DNA of 64,000 nt from Gammaproteobacteria bacterium. GTDB taxonomy: Bacteria > Pseudomonadota > Gammaproteobacteria > Steroidobacterales > Steroidobacteraceae. The DNA is taken from NCBI GenBank assembly GCA_947455595.1, contig CANGOP010000009.1, positions 1-64,000 on the forward strand, given 5' to 3'. The position numbers and the translations under genes were made by a program. Below the pieces are notes generated by a model. That model was not told the origin of the DNA and did no database searches. It saw only the letters and a program-made list of their open reading frames with translations. This document shows, one piece after another, positions 8,893 to 17,993 of the stretch (positions within the stretch are counted from its first letter, which is position 1; every line of letters begins with the position of its first letter).

Positions 8893-9683
8893 GCGCACAC
8901 GGCGCGCCGCCGGCTGTCACCTCCGGCACGACGCGATCGGGCATCTACTTTGAGGTGCACGGCCGTGCAGGTCCGCTGCTCTTCCTCGGCTTTCCGGTCA
9001 CCGCGTCGCCGGACGCGATCCCGAGCATGGGCGGGTCGCCGGCGGGTCCGCGGTTTCTGGCCGGGCTCACCGACCGGTACCGCGTGCTCGTCGCGGATTA
9101 TCCGAGCCTCGGACGCAGCAGCACCATTCCGTCGGCGGAATTCACGGTCGATCGCGTGTGCGCCGATCTGCTTGAAGTCGCCGATGCCGCCGGCTTTGCG
9201 CGCTTCGCGTGGTGGGGCGGCACTTTCGGTGCCATCGCGGGACTTCAGCTCGCCACGCGGACCGACCGCATCACCGCGCTCGTCAGCGCCGGCTGGCCGC
9301 CGCTCGGCGGCCCGTACGCCGCGATGCTCGAAGGCACCCGGATCAATGCGATCGACCCGCCGCCGCACGCGCGCATGATCCTGCGCGAGCCGGCTCAGTA
9401 TCAGCAGTGGGTCACCTTCTACGAAAGCCTCGCCGGCTGGCCCGAGGAAGCGGCCGCCGTACGGCGACTCTCCTGCCCACGCCTCGTGGCCTTCGGCGCC
9501 AACGCCGAAGCGGACGTCGCCGGCATCCCGCTGCATCCGGCGGCGACGATCCGCGCCAGACGCACGGAACTTGAGGCACTCGGGTGGCAGGTCATCGAAG
9601 TGCCTGATCGCGACAGTGCTCTGATTCTGGATCCGGAGACCCTCGTCCCGATCGTGCGCAGATTTCTCGATACGGTTCTTTAA
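8889..9683 (+). CDS. Alpha/beta hydrolase-fold protein with Thr at the nucleophile-elbow position
   Basis: A 264-residue alpha/beta hydrolase-fold protein. Strand order and the oxyanion region (LLFLGFP...) are recognisable, and the elbow that normally reads G-x-S-x-G is G-G-T-F-G, with Thr112 where Ser is expected. A late Asp (VPDRDSA) and the family layout remain. It may be a non-hydrolytic member, a Thr-nucleophile enzyme, or a lyase-like relative. It is translationally coupled to the DUF885 gene (ATGA overlap) and followed 36 bp later by the TonB receptor gene. No signal peptide. Confidence 0.8.
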   Translation: MSAHGAPPAVTSGTTRSGIYFEVHGRAGPLLFLGFPVTASPDAIPSMGGSPAGPRFLAGLTDRYRVLVADYPSLGRSSTIPSAEFTVDRVCADLLEVADAAGFARFAWWGGTFGAIAGLQLATRTDRITALVSAGWPPLGGPYAAMLEGTRINAIDPPPHARMILREPAQYQQWVTFYESLAGWPEEAAAVRRLSCPRLVAFGANAEADVAGIPLHPAATIRARRTELEALGWQVIEVPDRDSALILDPETLVPIVRRFLDTVL

Positions 9684-9719
9684 ATCACTTCAGCTTGGAC
9701 AATACACGGGGAGCGTGCC

Positions 9720-11810
9720 ATGAAATCGATCAAACTGATGTCGTCCGGTCCGTTGGCGGCGGCGATTGCACTCGCGGTGAGCGGCAACGCGCTCGCCGAG
9801 TCCGTCGCCACGCCTAAGGACAGCCTCGAGGAGGTGGTCGTCACGGCGCAGAAGCGTAGCGAGAGGCTGATCGACGTGCCCATCTCGATGGCGGCGTTGA
9901 CGGAAGGGGTGCTGCGCGATGCGGGCGCAAGCCAGCTCGGCGAAGTGCTCGGTACGGTTCCCGGCGTCGGCATCGTCGACAGCGGCTCCGGCACGCAGAA
10001 CATCGAAATCCGCGGCATCAACTCGGTGTACGGCAACTCGCCGGTCGGGTACTACCTCGACGAACTGCCGTTCACCTACCTTGGCAACACGCAGCTGCCG
10101 GACGTGCGCATGTACGACGTCGAGCGCGTCGAGGTGCTGCGCGGCCCGCAGGGGACGCTCTACGGAGACGGCTCTCTCGGCGGCACCATCCGCGTGCTCA
10201 CCAATGATCCGAACCTCTCCAAGCTGCAGTACGGCGTCGACGTCGAGGGGCTGAACACCAAGTCAGGCTCCTCCAGCAATTCCGAGCAGGGCATGCTCAA
10301 CCTGCCCTTGGTCGACAACTCGGCCGCGCTGCGTCTCGTCGCCTCGCACGAGGATCTCGGCGGCTGGGTGGATAACCCGGTGACCCACGTCAAGGACCAG
10401 AACGGCCGTATCGCCGATACCTATCGGGGTAAGTTCCGCTACGCGCCGAACGATCGCCTCGACATCGTGCTGTCGGCATGGCACACGAAGGAACACGTCC
10501 TCGGAGACTCCTCGTCGATGAAGGACCTGACCTCGTTCGACCCGGTCACGGACAATACGACGCTCTACAACCTGTACGCGGCCACGGTGCGGTATCGGTT
10601 CGACTCCGTCGACCTCGTCAGCGCAACCTCCAAGATGCAGTATCACAACGTCGCGGACATCGCGGATTACTTCGGCTTCGGTGCGTTCAACATCGAGAAC
10701 CACATCGATGTGCTCAGCCAGGAACTGCGCCTCGCCTCCCGCGGCACCGGGATGTTCCGCTGGACGTCGGGAGTCGCCTACCGCAGCGTCAAGGAACACA
10801 CCAACCTTGAACTGCCCGCCTTCGGCATTACGCAGGATCAGGCGCACAAGAGCGACTCCTACGCGATCTTCGGCGAGGGCACCTGGAGTCTGTCGAAGAA
10901 GCTCGACCTGACGCTCGGCCTGCGACTCTTCAAGGACGATCAGGAGTTCCACGAGCCGGTGGATCCGGCACTCCTCGCCTTCATCCAGAGCGTCAACCCA
11001 AGCTTTACCGGCACGACGAAACCAAGCTTCCAGACCGTCAATCCGAAGCTCAACGTCGCCTACCACTTCACCGGCAACTGGCTTGGGTATGCGACCGTCG
11101 CCAAGGGCTTTCGCACCGGTCAAGCGCAGCCGGTCATCTCGCTGGAGAGCGCCATCCTGCACAATCCGCCGATCGCGATCCCGGTCGGCATCGATCCTGA
11201 GACGCTCTGGAGCTATGAGGTCGGCACGAAAGGTCAGTTTGCGGACGGCAAGGTGACCGTGGAGGCCGACGTGTTCCAGAACGACTGGAAGAATCTGCAG
11301 ACGGTGGTCTTCCCCGCACCGCGCATCGGCGCCTTGATCAACGGCGGCCCCGCCCGCACCAAGGGCTTTGAGTTCGGGCTCGGCGTGCGGCCGGTGAAGG
11401 GTCTGACGCTGCAGCTGACCGGCAGCTTCATCGACGCGAAGTACACCTCCGACGTCGCAGGCTCGAACGTGCACGCCGGTGACTCGATCATCTCGGTCCC
11501 GAAGACGCAGTTCGCCGCGAGCGGCCTGTACCGCTGGCCGATCACGGGCGGGCTCTCGGGCTTTGCGCGCGCCGAAGTGCAGCACACCTCGCCGCGCAGC
11601 GGCACGATCCTCGGACTCCCTGATTCCGACTCGATTACGGCGGTCAATGCGCGCTTGGGTGTGGAGACCGGTGCCTGGGGCGTGTACTTCAGCGCGAACA
11701 ACCTGACCAACGAGTCAGGCGGCGTCGACATCGCCCAGTCGGGCAACGTCGGTGTCCCGCGTCTGCGTCCACGGACCCTCGGACTGCAGGTCACCTACAA
11801 GCACGATTAG
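9720..11810 (+). CDS. TonB-dependent outer-membrane receptor
   Basis: A 696-residue receptor that imports a ligand across the outer membrane using energy from TonB-ExbB-ExbD (an operon for these is at 51.8-54.1 kb). Residues 1-26 are a signal peptide ending GNALA. The plug begins with LEEVVVTAQKR (TonB-box region) and has IEIRGI and ERVEVLRGPQGTLYG; a 22-strand barrel follows, ending RTLGLQVTYKHD. No N-terminal signalling extension is present, so control is more likely through the PchR-like regulator at 4294. CGGGGAGCG precedes ATG 9720. The substrate is unknown; the peptidase and esterase neighbours point to a peptide or ester-bearing compound rather than a simple siderophore. Confidence 0.93.
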   Translation: MKSIKLMSSGPLAAAIALAVSGNALAESVATPKDSLEEVVVTAQKRSERLIDVPISMAALTEGVLRDAGASQLGEVLGTVPGVGIVDSGSGTQNIEIRGINSVYGNSPVGYYLDELPFTYLGNTQLPDVRMYDVERVEVLRGPQGTLYGDGSLGGTIRVLTNDPNLSKLQYGVDVEGLNTKSGSSSNSEQGMLNLPLVDNSAALRLVASHEDLGGWVDNPVTHVKDQNGRIADTYRGKFRYAPNDRLDIVLSAWHTKEHVLGDSSSMKDLTSFDPVTDNTTLYNLYAATVRYRFDSVDLVSATSKMQYHNVADIADYFGFGAFNIENHIDVLSQELRLASRGTGMFRWTSGVAYRSVKEHTNLELPAFGITQDQAHKSDSYAIFGEGTWSLSKKLDLTLGLRLFKDDQEFHEPVDPALLAFIQSVNPSFTGTTKPSFQTVNPKLNVAYHFTGNWLGYATVAKGFRTGQAQPVISLESAILHNPPIAIPVGIDPETLWSYEVGTKGQFADGKVTVEADVFQNDWKNLQTVVFPAPRIGALINGGPARTKGFEFGLGVRPVKGLTLQLTGSFIDAKYTSDVAGSNVHAGDSIISVPKTQFAASGLYRWPITGGLSGFARAEVQHTSPRSGTILGLPDSDSITAVNARLGVETGAWGVYFSANNLTNESGGVDIAQSGNVGVPRLRPRTLGLQVTYKHD

Positions 11811-11812
11811 TC

Positions 11813-13003
11813 GTGGACAGTCTCGCTGCGCTGCTCAGCCACGACTCCGCCGGTCTTGCCGCCGTCGCGATCCTGCTCGCGCCGGCGGCCTGGCTCGTGC
11901 GCCGCGCACGCTCGAGGATGGGGCGGGTCGGCGCATGGGGTGCCGTGGTCGTGCTCGGCGGCCTCGGCATCGGCGCGGTCTACCACCTCGTTCACCTCGC
12001 GGGCATCCGGGCGGCGTTGCCGCCGCCCGGACACCTCGTCGACGTCGGCGGCTATCGGATCCACGTGCTCGCCGAAGGCCCGCGCAACGGCGCAGCGACG
12101 GTGGTCTGGATGCCCGGCGCGCATGAGGCCGGCTACGCGCTCTACCACCTGCACGCGGGACTGCGCGGCGAAGCGCGCTCCGTGCTCATCGACCGGCCGG
12201 GTTCCGGCTGGAGCGATCCCGGGCCCTTTCCGCGCACGACTGCGCGGGAGACCGAGGAGATCGTCCGCGCGCTGGCGGCGGCCGGCGAGCGCGGACCCTT
12301 TGTGCTGGTCGGGCATTCTTTCGGCGGACTGCTGGTGGCGAACATCGCGCGCCGCTACCCGCAACGCGTGGCGGCCGTCGTGCTCCTGGACGCTACGCCG
12401 CCCGATGCCATCAACTACGCGCCCCCGAACCCCTATCTTTCCGACATGCGACGCGTGGCCCTGCAGACGAGCCTCTTGCGCCTGTTCGGCCTTCATCACG
12501 ACACGCTGGCGCGGCTGGCCGGCGAGGACGCCGATGCGGAGGCGCGGCGCGTCAATGGCCTCATGGCCGATCAACTCGGATCACGCATGAGCGCGATGCT
12601 CGCGATTGAAGACACCTCGGCGGTGGGTGCGGCCGATTACTCGATCTTTGCAGAACTCAATCGGGGCGGACTCGGCTGGGAGAACAGTGTGTATGACGGC
12701 GAGCTCGGCGCACTGCCGGTGTATCTCGTCGCGCCGATCGGAATTCCGAACTTCGACACGCTCGCGCGCGTGATGTACGCCGCCGGCGGCGGTGCGGCGG
12801 CCCTCGGGCCTGAAGCGGACTATCACGAGCGGCTGCGCAATTTCTGGGATCGTTCGCGCGAGCGCTACCTCGCCGTGTCGACACGGACGCAGCGCATCGA
12901 AGCCGCGCCGGGCGCCAGTCACAATTTTATCTACGAGGATCCAGAGTTCGTGCTCAACGTCATCCGGCGCGTTCTCGCCGAACACTCCGCGGGCACACAC
13001 TGA
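11813..13003 (+). CDS. Alpha/beta hydrolase with N-terminal membrane segments
   Basis: A 396-residue protein starting at GTG 11813, two nucleotides after the receptor stop, so translation is probably coupled. Residues about 12-28 and 42-62 are hydrophobic and likely anchor it in the inner membrane. The hydrolase domain follows: the oxyanion region VVWMPGAHEAG, IDRPGSGWSD, the nucleophile elbow GHSFGG with Ser169, and the late His in APGASHNF. Unlike the hydrolase at 8889, its triad looks complete, so it probably cleaves an ester or amide of the imported compound. Similar to membrane-anchored alpha/beta hydrolases found near TonB receptors. Confidence 0.87.
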   Translation: MDSLAALLSHDSAGLAAVAILLAPAAWLVRRARSRMGRVGAWGAVVVLGGLGIGAVYHLVHLAGIRAALPPPGHLVDVGGYRIHVLAEGPRNGAATVVWMPGAHEAGYALYHLHAGLRGEARSVLIDRPGSGWSDPGPFPRTTARETEEIVRALAAAGERGPFVLVGHSFGGLLVANIARRYPQRVAAVVLLDATPPDAINYAPPNPYLSDMRRVALQTSLLRLFGLHHDTLARLAGEDADAEARRVNGLMADQLGSRMSAMLAIEDTSAVGAADYSIFAELNRGGLGWENSVYDGELGALPVYLVAPIGIPNFDTLARVMYAAGGGAAALGPEADYHERLRNFWDRSRERYLAVSTRTQRIEAAPGASHNFIYEDPEFVLNVIRRVLAEHSAGTH

Positions 13004-13488
13004 TGGCGGTCAGCCCGGTGGTCTTTCATCTTGTCATCCGAAGCACGATCGTCATCGACGCCTCCGCGTCGGTCGTGTGGCAGTACCTCGAGAGGCCGCG
13101 CGACTGGAAACCGAGTATCGTCTCCCTCGAGCACCTGGCAGGCGAGCCGGGCCAGGTGGGCGAAACGCTGCGCCTCGGTCAGCGACCGGGCGATGAGACG
13201 GTGTACGTACGCATGCAGACCTTACAGGCGGAACCTGCGGTGCGCCGCGTGCAGACGCTCACGACCGAGGCGGACTCTTCCATCGACGGCTTCGTGATGT
13301 ATGCACTGACGGCCGTCGGCAACGGGACGCACCTCGCCTGCGATGTCGTCGCGCGCTGCACGCTGCCGAACGAGGCGCTCTCGGGGCGCTCGGTGAGCGA
13401 CTTTGCGCAGACGGTCAACGAGGCCACCGCCGCGAAGCTCGACGCGGATCATCGGGCGCTGAAAGCGCTCATCGAGCAGTGGGGCTGA
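13003..13488 (+). CDS. SRPBCC (START/polyketide-cyclase-like) family protein
   Basis: A 161-residue SRPBCC-fold protein. The N-terminal strand and helix (IRSTIVIDASASVVWQYLER) and the C-terminal long helix (VNEATAAKLDADHRALKALI) are typical of the fold, which forms a hydrophobic ligand cavity. It could bind or isomerise a hydrophobic intermediate. ATG 13003 overlaps the previous stop (TGATG), so it belongs to the same transcript. No signal peptide, hence cytoplasmic. The exact role cannot be deduced. Confidence 0.75.
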   Translation: MAVSPVVFHLVIRSTIVIDASASVVWQYLERPRDWKPSIVSLEHLAGEPGQVGETLRLGQRPGDETVYVRMQTLQAEPAVRRVQTLTTEADSSIDGFVMYALTAVGNGTHLACDVVARCTLPNEALSGRSVSDFAQTVNEATAAKLDADHRALKALIEQWG

Positions 13489-13560
13489 GGTGCTGAACGT
13501 GACGGCGAAAGCGGCCGCGCTGAACCCTGAGACACCGAGGCGGTTCTGCCGAACGGATCT

Positions 13561-14946
13561 ATGACCGACACTCCGCCAAGCCGCAGCGCACTTGATTGGC
13601 TGGTCCTGGCCGCCTACGCGGCGCCTGCCTTTTCCCAATCGCTGATCCACGGCCCGACCGGGGGTGTGATTCAGGGGATCTATGCGCGGGACTTCAGCGT
13701 TTCACTTCAAAGCATCGCCACCGTGCTGCTGATCGCAAGCCTGTTCGATGCAACGGTCAATCCTCTCATGGGACTGCTCTCCGATCGCCATCGCGCCCGC
13801 GGGGGAACCCGCAAACCCTGGCTGCTCTTCGGCTCGCTGTTCAGCGCCGTGGCCTGCTGGTTTCTGTTCGCGCCGAGCCCGCCCGTGACGCCGGTGTATT
13901 TCGGAACCTGGCTGCTGCTCGCCTATGCGGGGTGGGCCATCGCGGAAGTGCCGTATGCGGCCTGGATGTCGGAAATCTCCAGCGACTACGACGACCGGAC
14001 GCGACTTGCGACTTGGCGCGGCGTGGCCATGTACGGCGGTGCGATGGCTTTCGTGGCGATCCCGTATCTGCCGATGTTCCCGACCACGGAGTTCTCGCCG
14101 GCAACCCTGCGCTGGACGGCGATCCTCGCCGCTGCGGCACTGCCCCTCTTGGCCGTATGGGCGATCTTGAAGGTACCCTCAGGCGCAGGCGCCTCGCGAG
14201 CGGGCGTGACACCCAACGCGTTCCGCGGCGTGATCGGCAATCGCCCGCTGCGCCGGTTTGCGCTGCTCTTCTTCCTCTACAACCTCGCCTCCGGGGTGAT
14301 GAACGGCGTGATGTTCTTCTACATCGACAGCCACCTGCACCTCGGGTCTTTCATGGCCGGCCTTTTTCTGCTGACCCTGCCGCTCGGCGCCATCGCCGTT
14401 CCGCTGTGGGGTGCGCTGTGCCGCCGCTATGGGAAGCAGCGAACGTGGGCCGCGGGCGCTGCGGGCAGCGCGCTGTGCATCCTGTTGTTCCTCGCAGTGC
14501 CGGCAGGACCCGGCGGCACGCTGTGGCTTGCCATCGTGCAGGTGCTCGTGATCCTTCTGTACGCCGGATTCCCCGTCGCTGCACCGGCGGTGCTTGCCGA
14601 TGTGATCGATTACGGCCGTCTGCGTTTCGGCGTGGACTACGCGGGAACGTATTTTTCGATCTACAACATCATGTACAAGGCCGTCCCCGGACTCGGCGGG
14701 GCGCTTGCGATCGCGCTGCTCGTCCGCGGCGGGTTCGATGCGAGCCTCGCCGAACAGTCGAGCCGCGGCACGATTTCGCTGCTGGCAACGTTCTGCGGCA
14801 TCCCGGCGCTGCTGCTGCTGATCGTCACGCCGATGCTGTGGTACTTCCCCATCGATGCGCGTCGCCACCGCATCATCATCAAACGCCTGCAGCTGCGCGA
14901 GGCACGGCGTGCCGCACTGCCGGCATCGGCCCGCTTGAGCGCATAA
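13561..14946 (+). CDS. MFS transporter, GPH (glycoside-pentoside-hexuronide symporter)-like
   Basis: A 461-residue inner-membrane carrier with about twelve hydrophobic segments. The loop GLLSDRHRARGGTRKPW fits the GPH/MelB-type MFS signature (D-x-x-x-x-x-[RK]-x-G-x-x-[RK]-P-[WY]), as do the AEVPYAAW segment and the second-half SIYNIMYKAVPGLGGA helix. It would move a solute, perhaps a hydrolysis product of the compound taken up by the receptor at 9720, between periplasm and cytoplasm. It starts 72 bp after the SRPBCC gene; the ribosome-binding site is weak. Confidence 0.85.
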   Translation: MTDTPPSRSALDWLVLAAYAAPAFSQSLIHGPTGGVIQGIYARDFSVSLQSIATVLLIASLFDATVNPLMGLLSDRHRARGGTRKPWLLFGSLFSAVACWFLFAPSPPVTPVYFGTWLLLAYAGWAIAEVPYAAWMSEISSDYDDRTRLATWRGVAMYGGAMAFVAIPYLPMFPTTEFSPATLRWTAILAAAALPLLAVWAILKVPSGAGASRAGVTPNAFRGVIGNRPLRRFALLFFLYNLASGVMNGVMFFYIDSHLHLGSFMAGLFLLTLPLGAIAVPLWGALCRRYGKQRTWAAGAAGSALCILLFLAVPAGPGGTLWLAIVQVLVILLYAGFPVAAPAVLADVIDYGRLRFGVDYAGTYFSIYNIMYKAVPGLGGALAIALLVRGGFDASLAEQSSRGTISLLATFCGIPALLLLIVTPMLWYFPIDARRHRIIIKRLQLREARRAALPASARLSA

Positions 14947-14964
14947 CTCACAAGGATCTTGCCC

Positions 14965-16365
14965 ATGGCCCCTGCCCTCACCGCCCGCCTGGCACCGCTT
15001 CGCGCCGCGATCGCTTTGTTCGCGCTCGCCCTCACCTCGGCGACACAGGCTGCACCGCGAACGGAGGTGGTGACCGATGCGGACGTGACGCAGTGGGCGC
15101 GCACCCACCTGCATGCGCTCGACCGGGTGACGGCCGATGAGGATTTTCGCGATCTTGAACCTTTGCGGGCGCTGATTGGGGACGCACACATCGTCTCCTT
15201 CGGCGAAGGGATGCACGGTGCCGCCGAACCGCTTGAGTTTCGCAATCGGCTGTTCCGGTTCTTGGTCGAACGGATGGGCTTCACAGCCATCGCACTCGAA
15301 TCCGGCATCGTGGAGGGCTTTGAGGTCAACCGGTACGTACTCGGCGCCGGCCACGATCTGGAGAACACCGTGAAGCGCGGCTTCAGTTTCGGGTTCGCGC
15401 AGTTGCCGCAGGAGGCGAGCCTCGTGCGCTGGATGCGCGCCTACAACGATGATCCGAAGCACGCGCGCAAGATCGAGTTTTACGGCGTTGACGTCTCAGG
15501 CGGTGACGACAGCATGGAATTGCCGCTGCGCACCGCGCTGGCGTACCTCGCGGCGCGCGAGCCTGCCAAGGCCTCGGTGTTCACCTCGCGCGTCGCGGAC
15601 CTGCTGTCCCACCTGCACCTCAATCGGTTGGCCGAGGCGCCGAACCAGTATCCGGAACTGACACAGGCCGAGCGCGATCGGCTGACCGGCACCATCGCTG
15701 ATCTGATCGCCGAGTACGATGTGCACGAGACGGAATGGTCGGCCGCCACCTCGCGGCGCGAGTATGAGACGGCACGACAGGCCGCCATCGCCGCGCGGCA
15801 GGTCGACAGCTACCTGCGCTGGGTGCCCGTCGGCTGGAAGCCGAAGGACGGGTTCGGCGGCATCTTCCCGACGGTCGCCTCGGCAGATCGGACGAAAGGC
15901 GACAACCTCGAGTGGGTGCGCAGTCAGATGGGACCCGGAGCGCGTGTGCTCGTGTTCATGCACCGCGGCCACCTCATGTACACGCCCTCGACCATTCGGC
16001 TGCCCCCGCCCACCGGCACGGTCACCCTGCCGCCCATGGTGGGTGTGTACATGAACGAGCGCTATCAGCGCGACAACGTGATGATCGCGCATCTGTTCGG
16101 CACAGAGTCCACGCGCTGCGGCGAGCCGCCGCGGGAGGCGCCGGCCGATACGCTGGAGGGGCAGTGGTCAACGCTGCCAGCCCCGCTGTTCGTGCTCGAC
16201 CTGCGCACCGCCCCCCGGAGCATTGCCGAGCGCCTGCAAATGCCGCGCGAGGAGTTCGGCATGCCGCCGCTGAACACGATCGGGATCGGCAAGTCGTATG
16301 ACGCCATCCTCTACTCACGCGGCGTCACGCGGGCTGTCCCGTGTCCGGCCGGGTCGGTCCCGTGA
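14965..16365 (+). CDS. Erythromycin esterase family protein, exported
   Basis: A 466-residue member of the EreA/EreB-like family, enzymes that open macrolide lactones or act on related esters and succinoglycan-type substrates. The hallmark G-E-x-x-H-G is at GEGMHG (Glu81, His84), followed by the LVERMGFTAIALE core and the late conserved histidine in VFMHRGHLMY. ATG 14965 has AAGGA eight nucleotides upstream, and residues 1-27 form a signal peptide (ATQAAPR region), so the enzyme is probably periplasmic. Most resistance enzymes of this type are cytoplasmic. It sits right after the MFS gene. Antibiotic inactivation is possible but not shown; a catabolic esterase is equally likely. Confidence 0.85.
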   Translation: MAPALTARLAPLRAAIALFALALTSATQAAPRTEVVTDADVTQWARTHLHALDRVTADEDFRDLEPLRALIGDAHIVSFGEGMHGAAEPLEFRNRLFRFLVERMGFTAIALESGIVEGFEVNRYVLGAGHDLENTVKRGFSFGFAQLPQEASLVRWMRAYNDDPKHARKIEFYGVDVSGGDDSMELPLRTALAYLAAREPAKASVFTSRVADLLSHLHLNRLAEAPNQYPELTQAERDRLTGTIADLIAEYDVHETEWSAATSRREYETARQAAIAARQVDSYLRWVPVGWKPKDGFGGIFPTVASADRTKGDNLEWVRSQMGPGARVLVFMHRGHLMYTPSTIRLPPPTGTVTLPPMVGVYMNERYQRDNVMIAHLFGTESTRCGEPPREAPADTLEGQWSTLPAPLFVLDLRTAPRSIAERLQMPREEFGMPPLNTIGIGKSYDAILYSRGVTRAVPCPAGSVP

Positions 16366-16401
16366 CGGAGTCAAGGAGTCGCACGCCTTGTCCGTAACGG
16401 C

Positions 16402-16790
16402 TTAGGCTTCAGCGTGAAGTCCCGGCTCCCGCCGATGAACATCGGCGAAGGGAAATCGGCCAGGATCGAAGGAGCGAGGCACGGCATCACTGCAGGATGG
16501 TCGAACGGGGCCCCCTGTCAGTACGGTTCGAGCACCGGCGCATTTAAGGCGTCATCGGTCTGTGACAACGTGCGCGCACCGCACAGTGGCGCCCGAATAT
16601 AAGTCCGCCGTCGCGAAGACTCCGGCACTGACGAGGCTCGCATACTCGGCGCCCGGCACGCACGGCAGCGCCGACAAGTCTTGCTAGAGCCCCTGCACGC
16701 TCATCGGGTCCGGACAGTGGAGTGCAGTGGCCGTTACGGTGACGCGCCGCTGCAGCGCGTCGAGCGGGTCCATGGGGAGTCCGTGTCATC
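16402..16790 (-). pseudogene. Decayed alpha/beta hydrolase (acetyl-esterase-like) fragment
   Basis: The 560-bp gap between the esterase and amidohydrolase genes is not empty. The minus strand encodes LAPSILADFPSPMFIGGSRD, which fits the strand-8/Asp-loop region of alpha/beta hydrolase-3 esterases (FPPTL.I.GTRD), preceded by TDDALNAPVLEPY, a stop, then QGAPFDHPAVMPC. Upstream pieces (GAEYASLVSAGVFATADLYS) continue in another frame, with a further TAG near 16684-16686. At least one frameshift and two stops, and no nucleophile elbow, indicate a pseudogene. The remainder (16790-16925) shows only the GGGAG ribosome-binding site of the next gene. Confidence 0.45.
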
Positions 16791-16925
16791 GTGCTTGCCC
16801 TGCCTCACCGCCCTTGCGCTTTGATACTCGATCGCTGCGTCATCGTCCAAGCACGGGATCCGCGACTCGCGTAAGAGTGACCGTACCTTGCCAATTCAGA
16901 TTCGCAATTCAGCTGGGAGCGCATC

Positions 16926-17993
16926 GTGCACCTCAAATACGCCATCCATTGGATGCGGCGAATGAAGCGCCGGCCGCGCTGCCTGACGCCGATGTCGTTC
17001 GCGGGCCTGCTCTGCGCGGCGACCCTGTCGGTCGCGGAGCCGCCGGCGCCGGCCGACCTCATCCTGACCCACGGGCACATCCATACCGGCAACGCGGCCC
17101 AGCCCTGGGCCGAAGCGGTCGCCGTCGCGCAGGGCCGGATCATCGCCGTCGGCACGAACGCGCAGGCGGAGGCTGTCGCCGGCGCGCAAACCCGCCGCGT
17201 CGACCTGCAGGGTCAGTTCGCGATGGCCGGTCTCATCGACGACCACGTGCATCCCGTGATGGGCGGGCTCAAGCTCCTGTACGAGTGCAACTTTCCGTTC
17301 TCATCCGGGCCCGAGGATGTGGCCCGCGCCGTGGGTCGATGCGCCGCAAGCGCCCCGCCCGGCGCGTGGATCCGCGGCGGCCAGTGGGACAGCGGCTTCT
17401 TCGACACCCACCCCTTGGATGAGCCGAGGCGCCTCCTCGACGCCGTCAGCGGCGACCATCCCGTCATGCTCGTCGACGACAGCGAACACAATGGCTGGGT
17501 GAACTCGCGCGCGCTGCAGCTGGCGGGGATCGACGCGGGCACGGCCGATCCGCCCGGCGGGCGCATCGTCCGCGATGCCGCCGGCAGCCCGAACGGGGTG
17601 CTGCTCGAGAGCGCCTTCCGCGTCCTCTTCAAGCAGGTCCTGCCTGCATGGACGCCGGAGCAGCACGTCGCGGCGGTGCGCGAGGCGGTGCGCCGCGCCA
17701 ATGCCGTCGGCATCACGGCCTTCAAGGACGCCGGGGCCTACGAGGAGTACCTCGCCGCCTACAACGCCGTGGACGCGGCGGGCGACCTGACGCTGCACGT
17801 CGCGGCGTCCCTGCGCACACCGTCGGGATCACGGTCGGACGGTCTCGACTACGCCGCGCTGAATTCCTGGCGCAGGCAGAAAGTGCTCGAGAACAGATGC
17901 TGCAGACGGGTGAAGGATACGACGCAGATTGCGTGCACCAGTACATCCGCGAGCGACTCGCTGGGGGCAAGCCTTCCCGCCCTCAGCCTGTAA
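16926..17993 (+). pseudogene. Amidohydrolase (YtcJ-like, amidohydrolase_3) truncated by fusion
   Basis: The first 310 or so codons encode an exported amidohydrolase_3 protein: a hydrophobic export segment, ILTHGHIHTGNAAQPWAEAV, and the metal motif GLIDDHVHP, then GGQWDS and DDSEHNGWVNS. Family members are about 550-600 residues. Here homology ends near LDYAALNSWRRQ (about 17880), and the frame continues through unrelated codons to a stop at 17993. The C-terminal half of the metal site is lost, so it is almost certainly inactive. GTG 16926 has GGGAG six nucleotides upstream. The foreign 3' sequence is the end of a toxin-antitoxin module read in another frame. Confidence 0.8.

Noticed and set aside
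10263-11585. 440-codon open frame antisense to the TonB receptor gene
   Set aside because: It lies wholly inside a gene with clear family features; long antisense frames are common in high-GC DNA, and its translation shows no domain.
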